Below the pieces are notes generated by a model. The model saw nothing but the letters and a program-made list of their open reading frames with translations. It was not told where the DNA came from and searched no databases. DNA of 13,641 nucleotides from JANNFX01 sp031380225 (GTDB lineage: Bacteria; Pseudomonadota; Alphaproteobacteria; Rhizobiales; Hyphomicrobiaceae). Below, piece by piece: positions 1 to 5,788 of the stretch. Location: positions 1 to 13,641 of the forward strand of contig JANNFX010000185.1 of assembly GCA_031380225.1 (NCBI GenBank). The letters are read 5' to 3'. The position numbers and the translations under genes are program-made. Numbering within the stretch: position 1 is the stretch's first letter; each line of letters opens with the position of its first letter.

Positions 1-1
1 C

Positions 2-1120
2 GGCAATGGCTTCCCGCGCGAAGACGGTTTCGACATCACGGTCGCGTCTGAAGTGATGGCGATCCTGTGCTTGTCGATGGATTTGAAGGATCTTGAGCGC
101 CGCCTCGGCAACATCATCGTCGCTTACACGCGCGACAAGCAGCCGGTCCGCGCTCGCGATCTCAAGGGCGACGGCGCTATGACCGTGCTCCTCAAAGATG
201 CACTGATGCCGAACTTGGTACAGACACTCGAAAACAATCCGGTCTTCATTCATGGCGGACCTTTCGCCAATATTGCCCATGGCTGCAACTCTGTCCTCGC
301 AACCAAGACGGCTTTAAAACTCGCTGATTATGTCGTCACGGAAGCCGGCTTCGGCGCCGACCTTGGGGCCGAAAAATTCTTCGACATCAAGTGCCGCAAA
401 GCCGGGCTGTCGCCGGCCGCGACCGTGATCGTCGCAACCGTGCGCGCGTTGAAGATGCACGGCGGCGTCGCTAAGGATGATTTGAAGCACGAAAACGTAG
501 CAGCGCTCGAAAAGGGCTGCGAAAACTTGAAACGCCACATTGAGAACATGAGCAAATTCGGGGTTCCGGCCGTTGTTGCCGTCAACCGCTTCATCACCGA
601 CACTGACGCTGAAGTCGAAGCCGTGATGCGGGTTTGCGAAACCATGGGCACGCGCGCCTTCATGTGCACGCACTGGTCGGATGGCGGCCGCGGCACGGAA
701 GCCTTGGCGCATTATGTGGCGGCACTTTGCGATGGCGGCACGGCGGCCTTCAAGCCGCTCTATCCCGACGCCATGACGCTCCGCGATAAGGTCAAAACGA
801 TTGCGACCGAGATCTACCGCGCCGCCGATATCTCGTGCGACAGCTCGGTTGAAACCCGCTTCAAGGAATTGGAAGCAGCAGGCTTCGGCCACTTGCCAGT
901 CTGCATGGCCAAGACCCAGTATTCGTTCTCAACCGATGCCAGCAAGCGCGGCGCCCCAACTGGCCATATCGTGCCAGTGCGCGAACTGCGTTTGGCGGCG
1001 GGCGCTGAGTTCGTCGTCGTCGTCACCGGCGATGTCATGACGATGCCTGGTCTGCCCAAGGTGCCGTCCGCCGAAGCGATCCGGTTGAATGATGCCGGGC
1101 AAATTGAGGGGCTGTTCTGA
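2..1120 (+). CDS. fhs: Formate-tetrahydrofolate ligase (formyl-THF synthetase), 5'-truncated by window edge
   Basis: Catalyses the ATP-dependent ligation of formate to tetrahydrofolate, giving 10-formyl-THF for purine and C1 metabolism; cytosolic. The frame is open from base 2 and encodes the last 372 residues of a protein that is normally about 555 long, so the N-terminal third (with the P-loop region) lies outside the window. Seen directly: the family signature VATVRALKMHGG (bases 434-469), the stretch FGHLPVCMAKTQYSFS (884-931), and the C-terminal GDVMTMPGLPKVPSAE that contributes to the nucleotide site. There is no frameshift or internal stop. The first ATG in this frame (base 53) is an internal methionine, not the start. 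The gene is housekeeping in type and is not part of the metal operon to its right; in methylotrophic alphaproteobacteria it also serves formate assimilation. Identification is near certain. Confidence 0.97.
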   Translation, partial: GNGFPREDGFDITVASEVMAILCLSMDLKDLERRLGNIIVAYTRDKQPVRARDLKGDGAMTVLLKDALMPNLVQTLENNPVFIHGGPFANIAHGCNSVLATKTALKLADYVVTEAGFGADLGAEKFFDIKCRKAGLSPAATVIVATVRALKMHGGVAKDDLKHENVAALEKGCENLKRHIENMSKFGVPAVVAVNRFITDTDAEVEAVMRVCETMGTRAFMCTHWSDGGRGTEALAHYVAALCDGGTAAFKPLYPDAMTLRDKVKTIATEIYRAADISCDSSVETRFKELEAAGFGHLPVCMAKTQYSFSTDASKRGAPTGHIVPVRELRLAAGAEFVVVVTGDVMTMPGLPKVPSAEAIRLNDAGQIEGLF

Positions 1121-1140
1121 GGGAGCGGTGGGTGTTCCGG

Positions 1141-1157
1141 ATGCGCTGACGGCGCAT
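1141..1157 (+). terminator. Hairpin 21 bases after fhs, possible weak terminator
   Basis: The six-base arms ATGCGC and GCGCAT pair perfectly around the loop TGACG, just past the fhs stop codon. No T-run follows directly (the nearest, ATTTTT, starts about 30 bases downstream), so intrinsic termination is uncertain. It may be only an mRNA 3'-end stabilising hairpin. Confidence 0.3.
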
Positions 1158-1189
1158 TGGGGCCGTGTTGGTGGGACAGGACGAAAATT

Positions 1190-1217
1190 TTTGTCAGGGG
1201 ACACGATCCTGATTGCG
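1190..1217 (+). repeat. GGGGACACGATC repeat, copy 1
   Basis: This 28-base stretch matches bases 1793-1820 at 24 of 28 positions. Both copies begin TTTGTC, share GGGGACACGATC and then carry GATTGC. A shorter related copy, GGGGGACACGTCACTTATTT, lies at 1744-1763. GGGGACA-cored repeats of this kind are, to my knowledge, common around IS200-like REP transposases in proteobacteria, but no transposase gene is visible here. The 1121-1413 stretch holds this repeat and the hairpins at 1262-1322, and I see no convincing gene in it. Confidence 0.6.
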
Positions 1218-1261
1218 CAACATCGGGCTACTACGTCGAAGTTATTTCAGGCGATTTGGTT

Positions 1262-1322
1262 ATGTCCCCCAGAACGGGGACATGTTCCGAATGCCCTGCA
1301 CTTGCATTCGGAGACGTGTCCC
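1262..1322 (+). repeat. REP-like double palindrome with alternative pairings
   Basis: Two perfect hairpins lie side by side. ATGTCCCC (1262-1269) pairs with GGGGACAT (1276-1283) around CAGAAC, and CCGAATGC (1287-1294) pairs with GCATTCGG (1304-1311) around a 9-base loop. The second stem extends outward: GGGACATGT (1277-1285) pairs with ACGTGTCCC (1314-1322) with one mismatch. The GGGGACAT segment can therefore pair either upstream or downstream, not both. This is the architecture of REP/BIME elements; a regulatory RNA switch is less likely because no gene follows on the plus strand. Confidence 0.65.
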
Positions 1323-1413
1323 GGACAAAGTGTCAGGTATTTGCCCGGTCGATCAGGTTCCCCGCCTGACCCCGGTATCATGATGCAATTCCCCCGCTGT
1401 TCGACCAAATAAG

Positions 1414-1716
1414 CTAGAGGCGAATGCTCATGAATGATTCGGCCGGGCGCTTGACGGAATAGCGGAGAAATCGTGACCGCTTGCGCGAATAGTATCGCAA
1501 AGACCGCCCCACCCAAGAACGAGACTTCTCTTGCGCAGCGAACCAACATTTTCTATTGATCATGGGACCCATAGCCGTGGAGACTTCCACTCGGGCATCC
1601 GAATGATCGTCTTGAGCGAGCTTCTCCATGCCGGGCTTCAAATTATCAAGTTTCTCGAGTGCTGCATCGCGCTCGCCAACTGAACGCTCGAGCTGCTTTT
1701 TCGTTACCAAACCCAT
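1414..1716 (-). CDS. Doubtful small hypothetical protein, 100 aa
   Basis: A minus-strand frame begins with ATG at 1716. The first half is charged and helix-prone, with a likely coiled-coil segment (roughly residues 5-35, including KKQLERSVGERDAALEKL). The second half is rich in Arg, Ser and aromatic residues and looks unlike a folded protein. No clear ribosome-binding site precedes the ATG; the upstream sequence is the GGGGACACG repeat at 1744-1763. I do not recognise a family. The change in character near residue 52 could mark a frameshift or a recombination joint, so this may be a remnant flanked by REP-like repeats rather than a working gene. Confidence 0.25.
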   Translation of the reverse strand: MGLVTKKQLERSVGERDAALEKLDNLKPGMEKLAQDDHSDARVEVSTAMGPMINRKCWFAAQEKSRSWVGRSLRYYSRKRSRFLRYSVKRPAESFMSIRL

Positions 1717-1743
1717 GTCGTGTCACACGTAGGGTAGTAGTTC

Positions 1744-1763
1744 GGGGGACACGTCACTTATTT
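1744..1763 (+). repeat. GGGGACACG repeat, short diverged copy
   Basis: The sequence GGGGGACACGTCACTTATTT shares the GGGGACACG core with the 28-base copies on either side. It lies immediately upstream (in minus-strand terms) of the doubtful ORF ending at 1414. The shape resembles the tail repeats left next to REP-type transposases; that link is inference. Confidence 0.45.
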
Positions 1764-1792
1764 GTCTACGGAGCAATTGGCACGAAGTCATG

Positions 1793-1820
1793 TTTGTCGG
1801 GGGACACGATCACGATTGCT
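1793..1820 (+). repeat. GGGGACACGATC repeat, copy 2, at the CDF breakpoint
   Basis: Second copy of the 28-base element (24 of 28 identical to 1190-1217). Its last bases overlap the stop codon of the truncated CDF gene. The junction itself forms a small palindrome, CGATTGC-TAC-GCAATCG at 1813-1829, joining the repeat to the CDF coding sequence. This places the repeat exactly at the point where the transporter sequence is lost. Confidence 0.6.
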
Positions 1821-2001
1821 ACGCAATCGCGAGACCTGCGGTATCGGTCATCATATGAGCCGCATCAGAAATGAGGGCGAGACTGCCGGTCCAAATTTCA
1901 GCCACAACTTCGACGACAAAAAACGACGCTGTCAGCGCCAACGAAAGTCCGAGTGCGCGCGAATTCGCCGTGCGCTCACCGTGACCATGACCAGATCCCA
2001 A
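1819..2001 (-). pseudogene. 5' fragment of a cation diffusion facilitator (CzcD/ZitB-like) transporter
   Basis: Sixty codons remain of a gene whose family members are about 300 residues. Seen: a His-rich start (GSGHGHGE), a first membrane segment (ALGLSLALTASFFVVEVVAE), and the conserved second-helix motif SDAAHMMTDTAGLAIA, which in intact CDF proteins supplies the His and Asp of the transport site for divalent metals. A TAG stop follows at once, inside a GGGGACACGATC repeat. The rest of the protein (helices 3-6 and the cytoplasmic domain) is absent. The frame starts at TTG 2001, preceded by GGGAGGGAG; there is no in-frame ATG nearby. It diverges from the outer-membrane gene at 2189 and probably once formed part of the same metal-resistance region. 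A functional 60-residue product is very unlikely. Confidence 0.85.
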
Positions 2002-2083
2002 GACTCCCTCCCGCGTGGTGTTTAATGCCGCTTAACGTGCCGTTGCGTACCAGCAACATTTTACAATTAGCATAATTCTAAGG

Positions 2084-2108
2084 TGAGTAAATCTAGTAGA
2101 CTTATTCA
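2084..2108. promoter_or_regulatory. 25-bp palindrome, candidate operator
   Basis: The half-sites TGAGTAAATCTA and TAGACTTATTCA flank a central G. Twenty of the 24 arm positions are symmetric, and the exceptions are all purine or pyrimidine transitions. It lies between the divergent CDF fragment (start 2001) and the beta-barrel gene (start 2189). The AT-rich TGA...TCA ends recall ArsR/SmtB-type operators, but no regulator gene lies in the window, so the binding protein is unknown. I could not place a convincing -35/-10 pair over it. Confidence 0.5.
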
Positions 2109-2188
2109 GTCCCTTCATTACACGTTGCTTCGTGATTAAACACGACAAGCTGATGGCGGGGCCTTGAACCCTGTTGATTGGAGGAATG

Positions 2189-3070
2189 ATGACACGCAAG
2201 ACCAAGCAGCTGGGCGCAGCCGCGGCCGGAATTATAGCACTCGTCTCAGCGACACGATCAACGTCCCCCGCATATGCCGGGCAAGACGCAAACTTCATGC
2301 TCTACAATCAACACATGGAAGAACAAGGCGCCGTTGAGGTGCAGGTGTTCTCAGACTATTCGCATGTGGGCAAGGGCGAAGCCAACTATACGGCGCAGCT
2401 CTTGGAAATTGAGTATGGCGTTACCGAGCTATTCTCAACCGCCATCTATCTTGAAGGCGTCAAGACCTTCGAGGATGACGGCGACTACGAGTTTGGCAGC
2501 TTCCGGTTCGAAAACCGGCTGCGATTGTTCCGGGACGAGACCCTTCTCAATCCCGTGCTCTATGCCGAGTACGAATACAAGAAGCCGGGAAGCCGGTTCG
2601 TTCGGGCCGTTGTCGGCCGTACAGATGGCGAGGAAGAGGGCGGGGAAGAAGAGGCGAGCGAGCACGAACTCGAAACCAAGCTCATTCTTGGCCACGATAT
2701 TACCAGCAAGCTGAACTTTGCTTTCAATACCGTGCATGAGGTCAATTTTGCCAATGGCAAATGGTCTTTTGGATACGTTACCGGCCTGAACTATGCGCTA
2801 TTCCGGGCATTTGATGCGCCTGAGAGCGGCTTGGATGCCAGTGGAACCGGCCTGCAGAAAGTTACCCTCGGCTTGGAATTCTTTGGTGGCTTGGGCGATT
2901 CGGAAAAAGGCTTGACCTTCGACGGCGACAAAACTGAACAATATGTTGGCGCAAGTTTACGGTTCGATCTCAAAAACGAAACGCATGTCCGCATTGGCGG
3001 TGCCTTTGGTCTGACACAAGATAGCGAGGATGCAATTCTGCGAGTCTCGGCTGGCATCGAATTCGAATGA
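2189..3070 (+). CDS. Secreted outer-membrane beta-barrel protein of unknown function, 293 aa
   Basis: A Sec signal peptide covers about residues 1-31 (basic MTRKTK, Ala-rich core, ending near SPAYAG). The remainder alternates short amphipathic strands (for example TAQLLEIEYGVTEL, NPVLYAEYEYK, KVTLGLEFFGG, YVGASLRFDL, ILRVSAGIEFE) and ends in Phe-Glu, which fits a porin-like barrel of 12 or so strands. Residues 146-162 form a very acidic insert, DGEEEGGEEEASEHELE, probably an exposed loop that could bind cations. The start was chosen at 2189 because GGAGGA (2180-2185) precedes it; the overlapping ATG at 2186 is the alternative, and the TTG at 2174 lies upstream of the ribosome-binding site. 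The gene opens a probable three-gene unit with the PepSY and cytochrome b561 genes, 16 bases ahead of the former. Family unknown to me; a role in the metal cluster is inferred from position. Confidence 0.85.
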   Translation: MTRKTKQLGAAAAGIIALVSATRSTSPAYAGQDANFMLYNQHMEEQGAVEVQVFSDYSHVGKGEANYTAQLLEIEYGVTELFSTAIYLEGVKTFEDDGDYEFGSFRFENRLRLFRDETLLNPVLYAEYEYKKPGSRFVRAVVGRTDGEEEGGEEEASEHELETKLILGHDITSKLNFAFNTVHEVNFANGKWSFGYVTGLNYALFRAFDAPESGLDASGTGLQKVTLGLEFFGGLGDSEKGLTFDGDKTEQYVGASLRFDLKNETHVRIGGAFGLTQDSEDAILRVSAGIEFE

Positions 3071-3086
3071 TCTGGAGTACAAAATC

Positions 3087-3380
3087 ATGACTATGAAATC
3101 GTCGCTTCAATATTGCGTCGTCTTAGCATCAGCCTCAGTTACCTTCGCAGCATTTGCCGCTCCTGCGTTGGCCAAGGACATTTGTTCGGTTCCGAAAGCG
3201 CAATGGCAGGGGCAGTCTGTCCTGGTCAAAAAACTCGAAGGCCAGGGTTGGAAAATACGGAACTTGAAGATCGATAGCGGCTGCTATGAGGTTTATGGCA
3301 CGGATGGAAACGGAAAATTCCGGGAGACACACTTCAATCCCGCAACTCTCCAGGCCGTCGCCGAAAAACATCAAAGTTAA
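3087..3380 (+). CDS. Small periplasmic PepSY-type (PepSY_2-like) protein, 97 aa
   Basis: A signal peptide spans about residues 1-29 and ends PALA before KDICSVP. The mature 68 residues contain the pattern LEGQGWKIRNLKIDSGCYEVYGTDGNGK (given here as two parts: LEGQGWKIRNLKIDSGCY, then EVYGTDGNGK), followed by FNPATLQ. This is the fold signature of small PepSY_2 domains found alone in the periplasm. Two cysteines (in DICSVP and SGCYEV) could form a disulfide. The start at 3087 has TGGAG ten bases upstream; ATG 3093 is an alternative. Such proteins often precede b561-type cytochromes in proteobacteria, as here. The exact role is unknown; proposed roles for PepSY domains include protease inhibition or metal and redox sensing. 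Confidence 0.85.
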   Translation: MTMKSSLQYCVVLASASVTFAAFAAPALAKDICSVPKAQWQGQSVLVKKLEGQGWKIRNLKIDSGCYEVYGTDGNGKFRETHFNPATLQAVAEKHQS

Positions 3381-3900
3381 AGTCTGGGACCCGTTCGTCC
3401 GCATCTTTCACTGGAGCATCGCTGCACTGTTCGCCTCCGCCTATCTGAGCACTGATTGGCGCGACGTGCATCTGTGGTCGGGGTACGCCGTCTGCGCTTT
3501 GCTGGCGGCGCGGGTGATATGGGGCTTTATAGGACCTCGCTACGCGACGTTTGGTAATCTCCTCAAGAGCCCGGCCGCCATTGCCGCGTATGTGCGCTCG
3601 GCGCTGGAGAGACGTGCGCCACGTTATCTTGGCCATAATCCAGCGGGCGGCGCGATGGTCGCTGCGTTGCTGCTCATGCTCGTTGCAGTTTCGGTCACGG
3701 GCGTGTTGTTGCAAACAGACCCGTTTTGGGGCTCTGAAACGATGCAGTCGTGGCACCGCGTGCTTACCAACATCACAGTTGCATTGCTTCCGATCCATAT
3801 CGCAGGAGTCATCATCACCGGATTGCGTCAGCGCGAGAACCTGATTTGGAGCATGGTGACTGGATGGAAGCGTGCGCCAAAGGACAGCGATGTCGTTTAA
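3304..3900 (+). CDS. Cytochrome b561 family membrane protein
   Basis: This is an inner-membrane di-heme b-type cytochrome that would pass electrons from quinol to a periplasmic or soluble partner. Four hydrophobic segments are visible (about residues 34-48, 56-76, 115-136 and 150-171 from this start). The likely heme-ligand histidines are in FHWS (36), HLWSGY (56), WHRVLTN (151) and LLPIHIAGV (165), and the loop motif GHNPAGG (110-116) is typical of the family. The domain itself starts only at KVKVWDPFVRIFHW (from about 3373). No ATG, GTG or TTG lies closer to it than ATG 3304, so the gene must start inside the PepSY gene, with a 77-base overlap. ATGs at 3295 and 3286 are alternatives; GAGG at 3288 precedes 3295. 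The partner is probably the PepSY protein or the metal system; this is inference. Confidence 0.9.
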   Translation: METENSGRHTSIPQLSRPSPKNIKVKVWDPFVRIFHWSIAALFASAYLSTDWRDVHLWSGYAVCALLAARVIWGFIGPRYATFGNLLKSPAAIAAYVRSALERRAPRYLGHNPAGGAMVAALLLMLVAVSVTGVLLQTDPFWGSETMQSWHRVLTNITVALLPIHIAGVIITGLRQRENLIWSMVTGWKRAPKDSDVV

Positions 3901-3931
3901 GCGGCGGGATTGCCGCAGCCCTGCGCGGCTT
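3901..3931 (+). terminator. Possible terminator after the cytochrome b561 gene
   Basis: GCCGC (3912-3916) can pair with GCGGC (3925-3929), which is followed by TTT. GCCGC can alternatively pair with GCGGC at 3901-3905. The T-run is only three long, so this would be a weak terminator. It fits a transcript boundary before the RND operon. Confidence 0.35.
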
Positions 3932-4030
3932 TGAGGCCACAGTCAATTAAATCAGCCGATTAGGCCGCATTGGTTGCTTGAAGACCTGAATTGACTTGTC
4001 TACATTCTGAGTCGCAAGGGGTGTATCTCA

Positions 4031-4504
4031 ATGACAGCTTGGCGCCGAGCCATTGCTATTTTGTTGCTGCTGCTTTTCGCTCCGGCAACTGTGCTGGCAG
4101 CGATACCGGCACAAATGTGCGTGGGCGCTGACGGGCATCGGGCAATCGAGAGCCGGCTTGCACCTAAGCACCACAAATTGGTGAGCCACGCCTACATAGG
4201 TCTGCACGAACAGAGTGGGGTAACCCACGACCCAAGCTCGTCTGCGACGGGCTATACGACGGTTGCTGATTTGGGCTGTGTGGATATCCAGCTCCAAGTT
4301 GCCAGTCAGTTTGCACCACGTAAGAACGATGACTCGAATGCCTTGAGGGATATGGCCGCCCCGGCTCCAGCAATCCCCAGTTACGCACAGCCTTGCGTTG
4401 TTTCCGCGCTAGGCGACTCAGCGGTGCAGCAGCGCCATGCGCAAGGGGGCGTCACGCACGACCCCCGTCTCGCCATTAGGGCGACGACAGTTTTGCGGAA
4501 CTAA
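4031..4504 (+). CDS. Secreted Cys/His-containing hypothetical protein leading the RND operon, 157 aa
   Basis: A signal peptide (residues 1-24, MTAWRRAIAILLLLLFAPAT, then VLAA) is followed by a mature domain with MCVGADGHRAIES and, some 50 residues later, LGCVDIQLQ. Proteins with a C-x-G-x-D-G-H ... C-x-D-I pattern are often the first gene of heavy-metal RND operons, as far as I recall; they have no assigned function. A further Cys lies in YAQPCVVSALG. The pentapeptide VTHDP occurs twice (about residues 64 and 138). The ribosome-binding site AAGGGG (4016-4021) stands nine bases before ATG. The Cys, His and Asp residues would suit periplasmic metal binding, sensing or delivery; that is inference. 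It lies 104 bases before the adaptor gene. Confidence 0.75.
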   Translation: MTAWRRAIAILLLLLFAPATVLAAIPAQMCVGADGHRAIESRLAPKHHKLVSHAYIGLHEQSGVTHDPSSSATGYTTVADLGCVDIQLQVASQFAPRKNDDSNALRDMAAPAPAIPSYAQPCVVSALGDSAVQQRHAQGGVTHDPRLAIRATTVLRN

Positions 4505-4608
4505 GACTCTCCACTTTTCACTGCCGTGCGTCAGGGTCAATGCCGCCCGTGACCGCGCGATCGCGCATGCGTCCGCGAACGCCATTGTGTTTAAGAAAAC
4601 GAGGGTAC

Positions 4609-5787
4609 GTGATTAGTCCTTTCAGCACTCAAAGCCGGTCCATAGCGCCAGGCACGAAACGGTCTCGTAAACTGTTCCGGCTTGGTGCTGCATTCGTCGC
4701 ACTCGCCATGGGCGGTATCAGCGTTGTCAAAGCTGAGGAAGTCAGCAATGAGATCAAAATTTCGGCCGAGCAAATCAAAACGATCGGCATCGAGGTCGAA
4801 ACTATTTCCAAGCACGCAGCGGTGCCAAAATTCAAATTTCCGGCGCGCGTTGTAATTCCCCCGAACCAGGTTCGCATGATCAGTACGCCGGTCGCCGGAC
4901 GGCTGGATAGCATTGATGCTGGGGTCGATATGACAGTTCAGCAAGGTCAAGTGCTGGCTCAGTTGAGCGGACCCGCGTGGCAGAGGGCGCAATTCGAGCT
5001 CGTGCAGGCGGTCAAGCAACTGCAGTTTCTTCGTTCCACTCTGGACCGGGAGCAGTCCCTGTCCGCCGATAAGATTGTGTCTTCGAAACAGATACTTGGG
5101 ACCAAGAACGACTATGCGCAGGCCCAGGCAACCGTGTCGGAAAAGCGCAATGCCTTGAAGTTGAGCGGCATGAGTGACGCCGAAATCGATGGACTTGCCT
5201 CCAAAAGCGAACTTGCGGCATCCTTGTCAATCACATCACCCATCGATGGTGTTGTTCTCGAAGCCTTTGCGGTCTCGGGGCATGCTGCCGAAGCCATGTC
5301 ACCGTTGTTCAGGCTTGCGGCCTTAACTCCACTTTGGCTTGAGATCCAGGTTCCCGTTGCTCAAGTCAGCCGTCTGCGCGAGCAAGACGTGGTAACCGTT
5401 CCGCCTGATCTTGGCACTGGCAAGATTATATCGATCGGCAATAGCGTCGATGCCGCCAACCAGACCGTTCTTGCACGAGCCGAGGTCACGACAACGGATC
5501 GCAAGCTGCGTCCTCAACAAGTGGTTGAGGCGGAGATCACGCCTGCGACCCAAGGCGAGAAATTCTGGGGTGTGCACCCTGCCTCGGTCATCCGGCACGA
5601 AGGCAAGGGCTACGTTTTTGTTCAAACACCCGAAGGCTTCCGGGCTCAGGAAATTGAAATTCAGGAGGAGACCCCTGAACTGACGATTGTTGGCGGTCCC
5701 TTCGACGGCACGGAAAGCGTTGCCGTCAAGGGTTTGGTTCCTCTTAAGGGCGCTTGGCAAGGTATGGGCGGGGCGGAGGAGGACTGA
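4609..5787 (+). CDS. Efflux RND periplasmic adaptor subunit (CzcB-like membrane fusion protein)
   Basis: This is the periplasmic adaptor linking the inner-membrane RND pump to the outer-membrane channel. An N-terminal signal or anchor lies at about residues 23-42 (FRLGAAFVALAMGG). The first lipoyl half is around VVIPPNQVRMISTPVAGRL, followed by a glycine-rich turn and VQQGQVLAQLSGPAW. A helical hairpin runs through VQAVKQLQFL to AQAQATVSEKRN, and the second lipoyl half is ITSPIDGVVLEAFAVSGHAA. The beta-barrel begins at LWLEIQVPVAQVSRL. At 392 residues it is of normal length, without the extra N- or C-terminal metal-binding extensions some CzcB proteins carry. The start is GTG 4609, preceded by GAGGG at 4601-4605; an upstream ATG at 4540 would add 23 arginine-rich residues before the signal and has no clear ribosome-binding site. 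The pump gene starts one base after its stop codon. Confidence 0.92.
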   Translation: MISPFSTQSRSIAPGTKRSRKLFRLGAAFVALAMGGISVVKAEEVSNEIKISAEQIKTIGIEVETISKHAAVPKFKFPARVVIPPNQVRMISTPVAGRLDSIDAGVDMTVQQGQVLAQLSGPAWQRAQFELVQAVKQLQFLRSTLDREQSLSADKIVSSKQILGTKNDYAQAQATVSEKRNALKLSGMSDAEIDGLASKSELAASLSITSPIDGVVLEAFAVSGHAAEAMSPLFRLAALTPLWLEIQVPVAQVSRLREQDVVTVPPDLGTGKIISIGNSVDAANQTVLARAEVTTTDRKLRPQQVVEAEITPATQGEKFWGVHPASVIRHEGKGYVFVQTPEGFRAQEIEIQEETPELTIVGGPFDGTESVAVKGLVPLKGAWQGMGGAEED

Positions 5788-5788
5788 C

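Noticed and set aside
314..892. 192-codon minus-strand frame
   Set aside because: Antisense to the conserved fhs coding region; a high-GC shadow ORF.
1351..1375. GGTTCCCCGCC segment resembling a tRNA T-arm
   Set aside because: It lacks the GTTCRA core, the remaining cloverleaf arms and an acceptor stem; it is a simple TCAGG/CCTGA hairpin.
1089..1412. 107-codon plus-strand frame after fhs
   Set aside because: It runs through the REP-like palindromes, has low-complexity Pro/Gly/Arg composition and shows no domain; it is explained by the repeats.
1247..1549. Minus-strand frame with a hydrophobic stretch (FLGGAVFAILFAQAV)
   Set aside because: It overlaps the 1414-1716 frame and the REP-like hairpins. 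The hydrophobic run could mean a frameshifted tail of that ORF, but I see no homology to support either.
4555..4566. 12-bp perfect palindrome GCGCGATCGCGC before the adaptor gene
   Set aside because: Short GC-rich palindromes of this sort arise by chance in such genomes; no second copy or symmetric flanks support an operator.
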